Below are positions 1 through 6,547 of a stretch of DNA of 26,903 nt, in pieces. The translations under genes were made by a program, and so were the position numbers. Under the pieces are notes generated by a model. It was not told the origin of the DNA. It ran no database searches and saw only the letters and a program-made list of their open reading frames with translations. The first letter of the stretch is position 1; each line of letters begins with the position of its first letter. Origin of the DNA: UBA9619 sp964630665 (GTDB lineage: Bacteria; Pseudomonadota; Gammaproteobacteria; Arenicellales; UBA868); contig CAZVVN010000043.1 of the NCBI GenBank assembly GCA_964630665.1, positions 1 through 26,903 of the forward strand, in the 5' to 3' direction.

Positions 1-706
1 ACAGGTCGCGTTTGGCTGACTTGTCTACGCGATAAGCGCACTGATTGACAGTCTGGGCTGCAACAGTGTGGCGCTCGACTTCAACCATTGCCGGTTTGTT
101 CAGCAATGAATCGGCCAGCCGCTTGATGTCCCGGGTATAGGTTGCAGAAAACAGAAGATTTTGACGGTGTTTCGGTAAGAACCCCAGCACCTTGCGAATA
201 TCATGAATAAAACCCATATCGAGCATTCGATCGGCCTCATCCAGCACCAGTATCTTGATGGCAGATAAATCGATGCTGCGCTGACCAACGAGATCCAGTA
301 GTCGGCCCGGGGTTGCAACCACAATATCGATACCCCGTTGCAGTGCTGATTTCTGCGGGTTGATGCCGACACCACCAAATATTGCCGTGGATCGAAGTCG
401 CAGATGTTTACCGTAAGTCACTATGGCGCTTTCTACCTGGGCAGCAAGCTCGCGGGTAGGCGCCAGCACCAGCGCCCTCGGAGATCTGCCGTTGAACGCT
501 CCAACTGAGCCGTTGCTCAGCAATTGCAGCATTGGCAAAGTGAAGGCCGCAGTCTTTCCGGTACCGGTCTGAGCACCGGCAAGAACGTCGCGACCCTTGA
601 GAATAATAGGAATGGCCCGTGCCTGGATCGGCGTAGGGCTCGGATAACGTTGCGCCGTAACGGCGCTAAGGAGTTCGGCCCGCAGGCCAAGTTGTGAAAA
701 TGACAT
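1..706 (-). CDS. rhlE: DEAD-box ATP-dependent RNA helicase, RhlE type (3' part cut by window edge)
   Basis: This gene starts at an ATG (704-706) and runs off the left edge without a stop, giving about 235 residues of what is normally a protein of more than 400. It encodes the first RecA-like domain of an RNA-unwinding ATPase acting in RNA decay and ribosome assembly. Visible motifs in order are the Q motif (YPSPTPIQ, about residues 21-28), Walker A AQTGTGKT (45-52), PTRELA (83-88), TPGR (132-135), DEAD (156-159) and SAT (187-189). The start of the second helicase domain follows. The N-terminus MSFSQLGL and the tight spacing to the Q motif match RhlE; RhlB and DeaD are less likely, but the missing C-terminus would decide. 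The gene is co-directional with the upstream CoA operon but separated by about 355 bp, so it probably has its own promoter and a long leader, as is common for cold-responsive helicases. Confidence 0.9.
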   Translation of the reverse strand, partial: MSFSQLGLRAELLSAVTAQRYPSPTPIQARAIPIILKGRDVLAGAQTGTGKTAAFTLPMLQLLSNGSVGAFNGRSPRALVLAPTRELAAQVESAIVTYGKHLRLRSTAIFGGVGINPQKSALQRGIDIVVATPGRLLDLVGQRSIDLSAIKILVLDEADRMLDMGFIHDIRKVLGFLPKHRQNLLFSATYTRDIKRLADSLLNKPAMVEVERHTVAAQTVNQCAYRVDKSAKRDL

Positions 707-987
707 CAATAATCCTGAGTAAGCCTGCCGGTGCTGTCACCAGACCGGTTGAGGCGGTAATAAATGAAGTAATCGAGAGGAGTCTTTCTGGGAGGGAGAC
801 AACCACAAGACAACGGCGAGCGGCCTTGGTAGCGCGCTGCTGGGTGCGCAGTCTAGTCAGATTAGCTGTAAAAAGATAGCGAGGCCAACAACAGCTTACT
901 CGGATAAAGACCACACTCTGTGCCGTTCATCAGCGAAACACTCGCCGTGCCCAGCTTATGATTATTTGATTTTGTACGTCTTTTCCC

Positions 988-1009
988 GCGATCTGAATAT
1001 TCAGATCGC
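988..1009. repeat. Perfect 22-bp palindrome
   Basis: The half-site GCGATCTGAAT is followed with no spacer by its exact reverse complement ATTCAGATCGC. It lies 53 bp past the MaoC-like stop and about 280 bp before the helicase start. The lack of a loop and of a T-run makes it look more like an operator for a dimeric regulator than a terminator, but a cruciform or RNA hairpin is possible. The regulator is unknown. Confidence 0.5.
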
Positions 1010-1040
1010 TTGGGAGTTTCGCCGCTTGAATATTGAATAG

Positions 1041-1058
1041 AACGACACTGATGTCGTT
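1041..1058 (-). terminator. Stem-loop just after the MaoC-like stop codon, possible terminator
   Basis: AACGACA and TGTCGTT pair around a 4-nt loop, 3 nt past the TAG stop of the last operon gene. On the minus strand the stem is followed only by CTATTC, so the U-tract is poor. It could be a weak terminator or a 3'-end stabilising hairpin for the operon mRNA. Confidence 0.4.
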
Positions 1059-1061
1059 TTC

Positions 1062-2018
1062 CTAAAGCGTAAAGGTCGCCCAGGCACTGCCGAGCAGTGT
1101 GCCGTCACGCTGAAAATCGAGCTCGATGTCGACCATCCGCTTGCCGTCCTGCTGGTATTTCCGCACCACCCAGCCGCGATACGCCAGCACATCACCTGGA
1201 AACTGCATCTCGACGAACCGGCACTTGAACCGGCGGATGTTCTCCGGCCCGAGCCAGTTCACGGCATAAGTGGCCAGTGCACCGCCGTGCAACATGCCCA
1301 TCGAGTAGATGCCGGGGTATCCGCAGGCCCTGGCCGAACCGTCATCGTGATGGGTCGGGCCATCTTCGCCGGAGGCATACTGGTAGGCGACAATGTCGGT
1401 GACGGTAAGCGGCGGCATCACGATACTGCCCGGGCCTTCACCCTCACACAGTGCATTCCAGTCCTGAAAGCCAACGGCGTTGAACTGATCGCGCGGGTTG
1501 CCTTTCATGAAGTAGGGCCGGTCTCTGATCCGTGCCTCATCGAGGCTCTGGACCGGAGAGTGTGAGGTCTTGACGTTCCACTCGAACCAGTCGGCCACAT
1601 GACGCCCTCCGGGCGTATGGAACCGGGTACAGGTGACATAGATCCGCAGGCGCCCGCCGCGCCTGCCCTGTCTTTCCTTGAAGTCATGCATGTGGGTCGA
1701 CGCCACGAGCGGGTCACCGGCACGCGGTAAGGGACCATGAAAAACGAACTCCTGACCGCCATCGGCACAGGTCGTGAAATCCTCGTCGATCGAACCGAAC
1801 GCCGAATCCCGCGGGGCGCGGGCGAGAATGTACCCGTAGAAATAGCCCGACATGATCAGAAAAGTCGGGGGTACCACCGGCTTGCTTTCCTCGTGGTAGG
1901 CTGGATGAAAGGCGTAGATCGACTTTGCGAACTGCCGGATACGCCCGCGCTCCAGGTCCACGTCGTAGACCGGTCCCTCAAGGCCGATGATCGACTCGTC
2001 AGGCTTGATGCGCACCAT
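1062..2018 (-). CDS. Double-hotdog MaoC-like (hydroxy)acyl-thioester dehydratase/hydratase
   Basis: The 318-residue protein has two hotdog units. The N-terminal half has the FAS1-type dehydratase N-domain pattern (GRIRQFAKSI, then PPTFL). The C-terminal half carries the hydratase-2 region, GEDGPTHHDD, followed by GMLHGG. Such enzymes add or remove water at the 2,3-position of acyl-CoA thioesters. In the standard motif (GDxNPxHxD) the catalytic pair is Asp and His; here the aligned residues are Glu and His, and the Asn is Gly, so the site is altered. I place the start at ATG 2016-2018 because GGGAGG lies 7 nt upstream; an in-frame ATG 15 nt earlier overlaps that SD site and would give 323 residues. 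The gene overlaps the end of the ACD beta gene by 20 bp, so the two are probably translationally coupled. It is the last gene of the operon. Confidence 0.8.
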   Translation of the reverse strand: MVRIKPDESIIGLEGPVYDVDLERGRIRQFAKSIYAFHPAYHEESKPVVPPTFLIMSGYFYGYILARAPRDSAFGSIDEDFTTCADGGQEFVFHGPLPRAGDPLVASTHMHDFKERQGRRGGRLRIYVTCTRFHTPGGRHVADWFEWNVKTSHSPVQSLDEARIRDRPYFMKGNPRDQFNAVGFQDWNALCEGEGPGSIVMPPLTVTDIVAYQYASGEDGPTHHDDGSARACGYPGIYSMGMLHGGALATYAVNWLGPENIRRFKCRFVEMQFPGDVLAYRGWVVRKYQQDGKRMVDIELDFQRDGTLLGSAWATFTL

Positions 2019-2685
2019 GCTTCTGCCTCCCATTCAGAACAACGCGTGCGTCAACCGCCAGCGCACCCCGTTCCATTGCCATCACCGGGTTGAGGTCCAG
2101 CTCGAGGATCTCGTCCCGGTCGTTGCCGAGCCGGCTGATGGAAACAGCCACGCGAGCCAGAGCGTCGAGATCGCAGTGCGGCTTGCCCCTGGCACCGGCA
2201 AGGACAGAGAAGCCCCGCAGTTCCTTGAACATGCCCAACGCTTCGGGTTCTGTCACGGGGCAAAGCCGCAGGACAAAATCTTCCAGTGCCTCCGTAAAGA
2301 TTCCACCCAGACCGACAAGTACCACCGCACCAAAGGTCTCATCGCGCTTGAGCCCGATAATGACCTCGGCAAGGCCCGGGGTCATTCTCTCGACCAGCAC
2401 CCGCTCCGGCGTCGCACTGCCGGCCGCTGCGGCACGGGTTGTGACCTCAGCGTAGGCCTTTTCAACCGCTTGGTCACCCGCAACACCCAGAACCACACAA
2501 CCGCTGTCACTTTTGTGAACCACATCTGGCGCCGCCGATTTCAATGCCACCGGCCCGTCCAGTCCGACCGCTGCGCTGAGCGCCGCCTCGGCGGATGAGA
2601 CGACTTGCCAGTGGGCAAATTGGACCCCGCAACCTGAGATCATCTGCCGGGCCAAGACCAGGTCCATGACCAGGGGGGCGGTCAT
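1999..2685 (-). CDS. ADP-forming acyl-CoA synthetase, beta (ATP-grasp) subunit
   Basis: The 228-residue product is the ATP-grasp half of an NDP-forming acyl-CoA synthetase (acid + CoA + ATP to acyl-CoA + ADP + Pi, reversible). Family hallmarks are VALKSAAPDVVHKSDSG near the N-terminus (nucleotide-binding Lys and the HKSD turn), then IIGLKRDETFG and LVGLGGIFTEALEDF in the middle, and EILELDLNPVMA near the C-terminus (metal-binding Glu and Asn). The usual GG after HKSD is SG here. The length matches free-standing archaeal beta subunits (about 230). The start ATG at 2683-2685 overlaps the alpha stop codon as ATGA, which implies coupled translation and 1:1 production with alpha. A longer reading frame from 2865 would lie inside alpha and is rejected. 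The substrate cannot be read from the sequence. Confidence 0.88.
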   Translation of the reverse strand: MTAPLVMDLVLARQMISGCGVQFAHWQVVSSAEAALSAAVGLDGPVALKSAAPDVVHKSDSGCVVLGVAGDQAVEKAYAEVTTRAAAAGSATPERVLVERMTPGLAEVIIGLKRDETFGAVVLVGLGGIFTEALEDFVLRLCPVTEPEALGMFKELRGFSVLAGARGKPHCDLDALARVAVSISRLGNDRDEILELDLNPVMAMERGALAVDARVVLNGRQKHGAHQA

Positions 2686-4178
2686 GATCGACGGCCGGTG
2701 AAGGTTCTCACCCGGCCCAGCCAGGCCACTGCGGGCTCCAGGTCGCTGAAAACATCCAGCCCCGCCTGCGAGCTCAGGCTTGTCAGTGCCCAGTGGTACA
2801 GGGTTCCGGTCGTCTCTCCACAGTCTCCATTGCGCAGAACCACCGTCAGCGGTTTGGCGATACAACCGGCAACGTCCCTGATCGCAGCACAGACGGCTTC
2901 CAGATGCGCAAGGTTGTCATCACCGAAAAGATCGGAAAAGGCGATCAGGTTGAGATGCAGAAGGACCATCCCGACCTGCGGGTCGGCCGCAGAGGTCTCA
3001 ATCAGCCGCGCGAGTTTGGCAGGATCAGTGAAAAGCCGATCGACGGGCATCTCGATCGGATTGTCGATGCCGCCGAAGACCTTGGCAGCAGGCTCCAGCT
3101 CTTTCAGGGCAGACAGCGTGCCGGACCCGAGCCGGGCGACGGAGAGGCCCGCTGCAACCAGCGCATCGCTGATCAGTACCGAGACACCGCCACCGCACCC
3201 GATCACCATCACACCATCGCCCGCTCGGTTGCGCGGCTGCAGTTCAGCACTGGACCAGGCCTGCACAGTCACGAGCAGGTCGTTCAGTCCGGTCAGTTCA
3301 ATCACGCCGGCCTGGCGCATCATGGCCTGCCAGACGTTATGTTCGCCCGTCATCCGTCCGGTATGCGATACCACGGCCTGCGCTCCGGCCGCAGTCTGTC
3401 CGCCCTTGAGCACCAGCACCGGTTTGTCCCGGGCAAGCCTTTTCAGCTCTTCATAAAGCGCCCGGCCGTCGGAGACGCTCTCGATATAGAACACCGCGAT
3501 ACCCGTTTCCGGATCATGTCGGCAGTAGCGCACATAATCCGGCCAGTCGAGGTCAGCGCAGTTACCGACCGAAAGCACCTTGGAGAATTTGACACCCCGC
3601 ATCTGGCCCTGAGCCAGAACATCCGTGCAAAGGGCCCCGCTCTGTGAGATGAAGGTCACCGGACCGGACTCGAAATGACATCCGTCAGAGAAGCACAGAC
3701 CGTACCCTGCGCTGTAAAGCCCGAGCGAGTTCGGGCCGATCAGCGCACTCGCGCCACCCGCAAGAGCCGCTACTAGCGCGCTCTGGAGTCCCGGGCCCTC
3801 ACCGGAGACCTCGCCAAACCCGGAAGAAAGCACATGAACGACGGGAACTTTGCGCGCAACACAGTCCCGGACCGCATCGACGGTGTGTTCCCTGGCGACC
3901 AGCAGTTGAACATAATCAACCTCGCCCGGCACATCGCGAAGCGACGCGTAGCACGGCTGCCCTTCGACTTCGCTTCGTGCCGGATTGACCGCAATGAGCT
4001 CGCCGTCATACGGGCCGTCCAGCAAACGTCGGAACATGATGTTGGACCATTTCCCGCGATCCGACGAGACACCGGCAATCACCATCCGCCTGGCCTTGAA
4101 GGCCCGGTCAAGAAGAAGCAGGTCACGCTGTGCGTGGCCTTCTTCCGACGATTCTTTCCTGACTTCTGTGCTTTCCAT
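2682..4178 (-). CDS. ADP-forming acyl-CoA synthetase, alpha (CoA-binding, phospho-His) subunit
   Basis: This 498-residue subunit binds CoA and carries the phosphohistidine that relays phosphate to and from the ATP-grasp beta subunit. The N-terminal Rossmann CoA-binding domain (about 25-150) shows VIAGVSSDRGKW and AVNP. The succinyl-CoA-ligase-like domains show GPNSLGLYS (148-156), FISQSGAL (176-183), SVGNCADLDW and a conserved Glu in YIES (about 233). The catalytic His lies in VVSHTGRMTG (His272). A third flavodoxin-like domain follows to the end. ADP-forming rather than AMP-forming chemistry suggests the pathway either saves energy on activation or yields ATP in reverse. Alpha and beta are separate genes, unlike the fused forms common in bacteria. 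The start has a short CAGG-type SD site; 61 bp separate it from the MDR gene upstream. Confidence 0.9.
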   Translation of the reverse strand: MESTEVRKESSEEGHAQRDLLLLDRAFKARRMVIAGVSSDRGKWSNIMFRRLLDGPYDGELIAVNPARSEVEGQPCYASLRDVPGEVDYVQLLVAREHTVDAVRDCVARKVPVVHVLSSGFGEVSGEGPGLQSALVAALAGGASALIGPNSLGLYSAGYGLCFSDGCHFESGPVTFISQSGALCTDVLAQGQMRGVKFSKVLSVGNCADLDWPDYVRYCRHDPETGIAVFYIESVSDGRALYEELKRLARDKPVLVLKGGQTAAGAQAVVSHTGRMTGEHNVWQAMMRQAGVIELTGLNDLLVTVQAWSSAELQPRNRAGDGVMVIGCGGGVSVLISDALVAAGLSVARLGSGTLSALKELEPAAKVFGGIDNPIEMPVDRLFTDPAKLARLIETSAADPQVGMVLLHLNLIAFSDLFGDDNLAHLEAVCAAIRDVAGCIAKPLTVVLRNGDCGETTGTLYHWALTSLSSQAGLDVFSDLEPAVAWLGRVRTFTGRRS

Positions 4179-4239
4179 TCAACCTGGTGAGCGCGCGTTC
4201 AGCACCGCCGGTGTGACCTGCGCGATGTCCTGCAACGGT

Positions 4240-5175
4240 TCAGATCGTCAGTACTGCTTTGCCTGGGAAATTCCGGGCGATCAACCCGGCCGCAGTCTCG
4301 CCGATACTGCTCCAGCTGCCGGTCACCGGCACGTGCGTCACCAGCCGCCCGTCCGCCAGCAACCGCAGCAGGCGGTCCAGACCCCGGGTCGCGTATTCGA
4401 TCTCGCTTTCGCGGTACAGGTAAAACCCCTCGACCCGGCCATCTCCAGTAAACATCAGATCCCTGATGGCAAGCGGGGTCGTTGGGCCCGCGCTCACCCC
4501 GTAGAGAATGGCCCGGCCACCTTCTTCGAGTTCGGCAATCAGGCTGGCCAGCAGCGGCCCGCCCACCCCGTCGATGATCGATCGGAACCTGCCCTGCTCA
4601 GCGATACCGGCAGCATCTTCGGAGACCACCACTTCCTGCACGCCGGTCCCGCGCACCATGTCGGCGTAATCCGGCCGCCGCAGGTGGGCGACGATGTGCC
4701 CGCCCATCAGAAGACCCAGCTGACAGGCGAAGTAGCCGACTCCGCCACTGGCGCCTGTGATCAGGACCCGGTTGCCGAGAATCCGCTCACAGCGCTCGAG
4801 CGCATAAAGCGCGGTGAGACCTGCGACCGGCAGGGTCGCTGCATCCTGATCCGAGACTGTGTCTGGAATCGCCGCAAGGTCGCGGGTCGGCAGCGCCACC
4901 TGTTCTGCCCAGCCCTTCATACGCCGGGAAAATCCCACTACCCGGGTGCCTTCGGCAGGGCCGCTGCCGTCCCGGGCCGCACTCTGAACAACGCCAGCCA
5001 GGTCCCAGCCGATCTGCATGCCGGCCTCTGCAGCCTCGGCACGGCGGAGCTCGCCCCGGTTGAGTGAGATGGTGGTCACAGCGACCAGGGCCTCGTTCGA
5101 ATCGGCCACCGGCGCAGCGACATCCCCGATCTCCAGGCACCCGGTCACGGCCGGGTTGACAACCACTGCTTTCAT
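4240..5175 (-). CDS. Zinc-independent MDR (quinone oxidoreductase-like) NAD(P)H-dependent reductase
   Basis: The 311-residue protein belongs to the medium-chain dehydrogenase/reductase superfamily. A GroES-like N-terminal domain (1-120, with GWDLAGVV at 56-63) is followed by a Rossmann domain with the dinucleotide loop GASGGVGYFA (141-150). The cysteine and histidine zinc ligands of alcohol dehydrogenases are absent, which places it with quinone oxidoreductases and enoyl/acryloyl-CoA reductases. A likely role is NAD(P)H-dependent reduction of a conjugated double bond in a pathway intermediate; this is inferred from family and neighbours. The ATG at 5173-5175 has a very strong SD (AAGGAGAG, 7-nt spacer) and sits 28 bp after the decarboxylase-like gene. 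Whether it uses NADH or NADPH, and on what substrate, is not evident. Confidence 0.85.
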   Translation of the reverse strand: MKAVVVNPAVTGCLEIGDVAAPVADSNEALVAVTTISLNRGELRRAEAAEAGMQIGWDLAGVVQSAARDGSGPAEGTRVVGFSRRMKGWAEQVALPTRDLAAIPDTVSDQDAATLPVAGLTALYALERCERILGNRVLITGASGGVGYFACQLGLLMGGHIVAHLRRPDYADMVRGTGVQEVVVSEDAAGIAEQGRFRSIIDGVGGPLLASLIAELEEGGRAILYGVSAGPTTPLAIRDLMFTGDGRVEGFYLYRESEIEYATRGLDRLLRLLADGRLVTHVPVTGSWSSIGETAAGLIARNFPGKAVLTI

Positions 5176-5203
5176 TAAAGGTCTCTCCTTCGGTATTTGC
5201 CTG

Positions 5204-5902
5204 TCATTGCACCGCTTCAGTGACTATCCTGCCCCAGTTAAGCACCTGGTTGCCAGCAACGTAGCTCGCACCGAGGACCCGACCTGGCTGCAGCTCACCG
5301 AGGGGGTCTGCGCCACCCGATACAAGCCGAAGCAGACCTTCACCCCACAATGTCTGCGTGACTTCGGTGTCGGCCACCATCATCACCACTTGCCGGTCTA
5401 CTGCCTCGGGGCGCTCTGTCTCGGGCAGCGCCTTGACGAACAGCCGCGGGAACATGTCGGGCACCGGTACCGCCGGACCCCCGGTCACCATGTCGATCTC
5501 GATCAGAGTCTGGCCGAGGCGCGCAGTTTGTCCCCAGATCCGGTCCTGATCAACGTGCAGCTCGATCTGGGCCAGCTTCATGTTGTACCCCCACAGTTCG
5601 CGGGTACCGGACAGCACCTGGTCCGTGCTGGTAAAGGCATGGACCCAGTTGCCGCCGGTACGTTCGCCATAACGCACCCTTGCGATCACTGCACTGTCGA
5701 AGTAGGGCCGCTCGGGCACAGTACTCTCGAAGTGCATCACCGTGACCTGAACGATGTTCGAACACAATGACAGCGGCGCTGGCACCCGCCGTGCAAGCGC
5801 GGCTTCATCCACTTCGCAGTACACGCTCAGCGTCCGGAACCGGTGCCGCCACGGCGGCAGAGGGTAAGGCAGCTCTTCAGACTCCAGACGTTTATCCACC
5901 AT
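5204..5902 (-). CDS. Acetoacetate decarboxylase-like (ADC superfamily) protein lacking the Schiff-base Lys
   Basis: The 232-residue protein fits the acetoacetate decarboxylase fold family in length (about 245 in Clostridium) and core motif. Its segment RELWGYNMKL aligns with RELSAYPKKL of the Clostridium acetobutylicum enzyme. In that enzyme the first Lys (Lys115) forms the Schiff base and the second (Lys116) lowers its pKa. Here the codons read AAC ATG AAG, so the position of Lys115 is Met while Lys116 is kept. Classical decarboxylation through an imine is therefore unlikely unless another Lys substitutes; ADC-superfamily members with other chemistries (aldolase, dehydratase, cyclase) are known. 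The start has AGGGGA 7 nt upstream of ATG 5900-5902 and lies 25 bp after the cupin gene. It is the second gene of the operon. Confidence 0.8.
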   Translation of the reverse strand: MVDKRLESEELPYPLPPWRHRFRTLSVYCEVDEAALARRVPAPLSLCSNIVQVTVMHFESTVPERPYFDSAVIARVRYGERTGGNWVHAFTSTDQVLSGTRELWGYNMKLAQIELHVDQDRIWGQTARLGQTLIEIDMVTGGPAVPVPDMFPRLFVKALPETERPEAVDRQVVMMVADTEVTQTLWGEGLLRLVSGGADPLGELQPGRVLGASYVAGNQVLNWGRIVTEAVQ

Positions 5903-5927
5903 TATTTGTTCCCCTGACCGTCAGGGC

Positions 5928-6302
5928 CTACCGGAACAGATACTCAACCTCACCCCAGGAGTCGGTGGGAAAGATCCACATCAGGTTGAGGGTCTCGGTG
6001 CCGATATTGCGAATTCCGTGGACGTGATCTGGCGGCAGGTAGACCACCGTGCCAGGTCGGACTTTTTTCGTCTCGTCACCGAGCAACAACATGTCTTCAC
6101 CCTCGAGGATGAAATACGCCTCCCGGGGGGCGTGGGTATGGGCAGGCAGTTCGGCACCCGGCGCAAACTCGAGCACCCCCAGACTTAAACCATTGCTGGG
6201 CGTTCGATCAGAATCGACCAGCAGTTTCCATCGCCGTCCCGGGCGTTGGTCGTTGGTCTCCCAGGGGTATTCATCCAGATGCTGAACAAAAGACTGTTCC
6301 AT
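5928..6302 (-). CDS. Small single-domain cupin metalloprotein
   Basis: The 124-residue protein is a single cupin barrel. Motif 1 is HTHAPREAYFILEG (His55, His57, Glu61) and motif 2 is PPDHVHGIRNIG (His95), so the full 3-His/1-Glu metal site is present, with a Tyr two residues after the Glu. It is the first gene of the six-gene minus-strand operon, with GAGG 7 nt before ATG 6300-6302. A small soluble cupin here could be an isomerase, dioxygenase, lyase or sensor for the pathway substrate. Cupin DMSP lyases share the same residue spacing, but the pattern is common in cupins, so I do not assign that activity. The promoter should lie between 6303 and about 6480 on the minus strand; I could not pin it. 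Confidence 0.85.
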   Translation of the reverse strand: MEQSFVQHLDEYPWETNDQRPGRRWKLLVDSDRTPSNGLSLGVLEFAPGAELPAHTHAPREAYFILEGEDMLLLGDETKKVRPGTVVYLPPDHVHGIRNIGTETLNLMWIFPTDSWGEVEYLFR

Positions 6303-6446
6303 ATTCGTGCCTCATGCCGGTAAAGGGTTCAATTGTTTTGATTCGAGCGATTCAGCTGTCTGGTTCAATCGGTTAAGGGGACATAGCTCACCCCCGGCCG
6401 TGAACAACGCAGACAATCCTACCGTACTCACCCCCTGAGCTACCAG

Positions 6447-6524
6447 TGATGGCACCATGCTGCCATCAAGCAGGATCATCAGTGAATCAGTGAAAGTGTG
6501 CCCCGCCCCGGCGGGGCTTTTTTT
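6447..6524 (+). ncRNA. Candidate plus-strand small RNA 3' portion: hairpin followed by intrinsic terminator
   Basis: The gap between two minus-strand genes holds an 8-bp stem (TGATGGCA/TGCCATCA, 6447-6468, loop CCATGC) followed 31 nt later by a textbook plus-strand terminator. No plus-strand protein gene lies in the 6.4 kb to the left. This layout suits a small RNA starting somewhere in 6330-6440, or the end of an antisense transcript over the cupin operon. I found only weak promoter-like elements and recognise no known RNA family, so this is a proposal. Confidence 0.3.
6500..6524 (+). terminator. Rho-independent terminator, plus-strand orientation
   Basis: GCCCCGC (6500-6506) pairs with GCGGGGC (6511-6517) around a 4-nt loop and is followed by seven T (6518-6524). 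On the minus strand the A-run precedes the stem and no T-run follows, so it does not efficiently terminate the minus-strand gene that stops at 6548. There is no annotated plus-strand gene for it to serve. Confidence 0.75.
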
Positions 6525-6547
6525 GACCGGGTAGAAGGACCATCGTG

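Larger units (their letters stand above)
707..1061. other. Intergenic region without a convincing gene; two hairpins at its right side
   Basis: This 355-bp stretch lies between the 3' end of the MaoC-like gene and the start of the helicase gene, both on the minus strand. Short open frames here have no SD site and no protein-like composition. The right part carries a perfect 22-bp palindrome and a stem-loop directly behind the MaoC stop. I found no confident promoter; the region must contain the helicase leader. Confidence 0.6.

Noticed and set aside
2683..2865. Longer N-terminus (60 residues) for the ACD beta subunit
   Set aside because: It lies wholly inside the alpha gene in another frame and has no ATP-grasp sequence; the ATGA overlap at 2682-2685 gives a natural start.
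3985..5067. Long plus-strand open frame of about 360 codons opposite the MDR gene
   Set aside because: It is a GC-rich antisense shadow of two well-supported minus-strand genes, with Arg/Pro/His-rich composition and no family resemblance.
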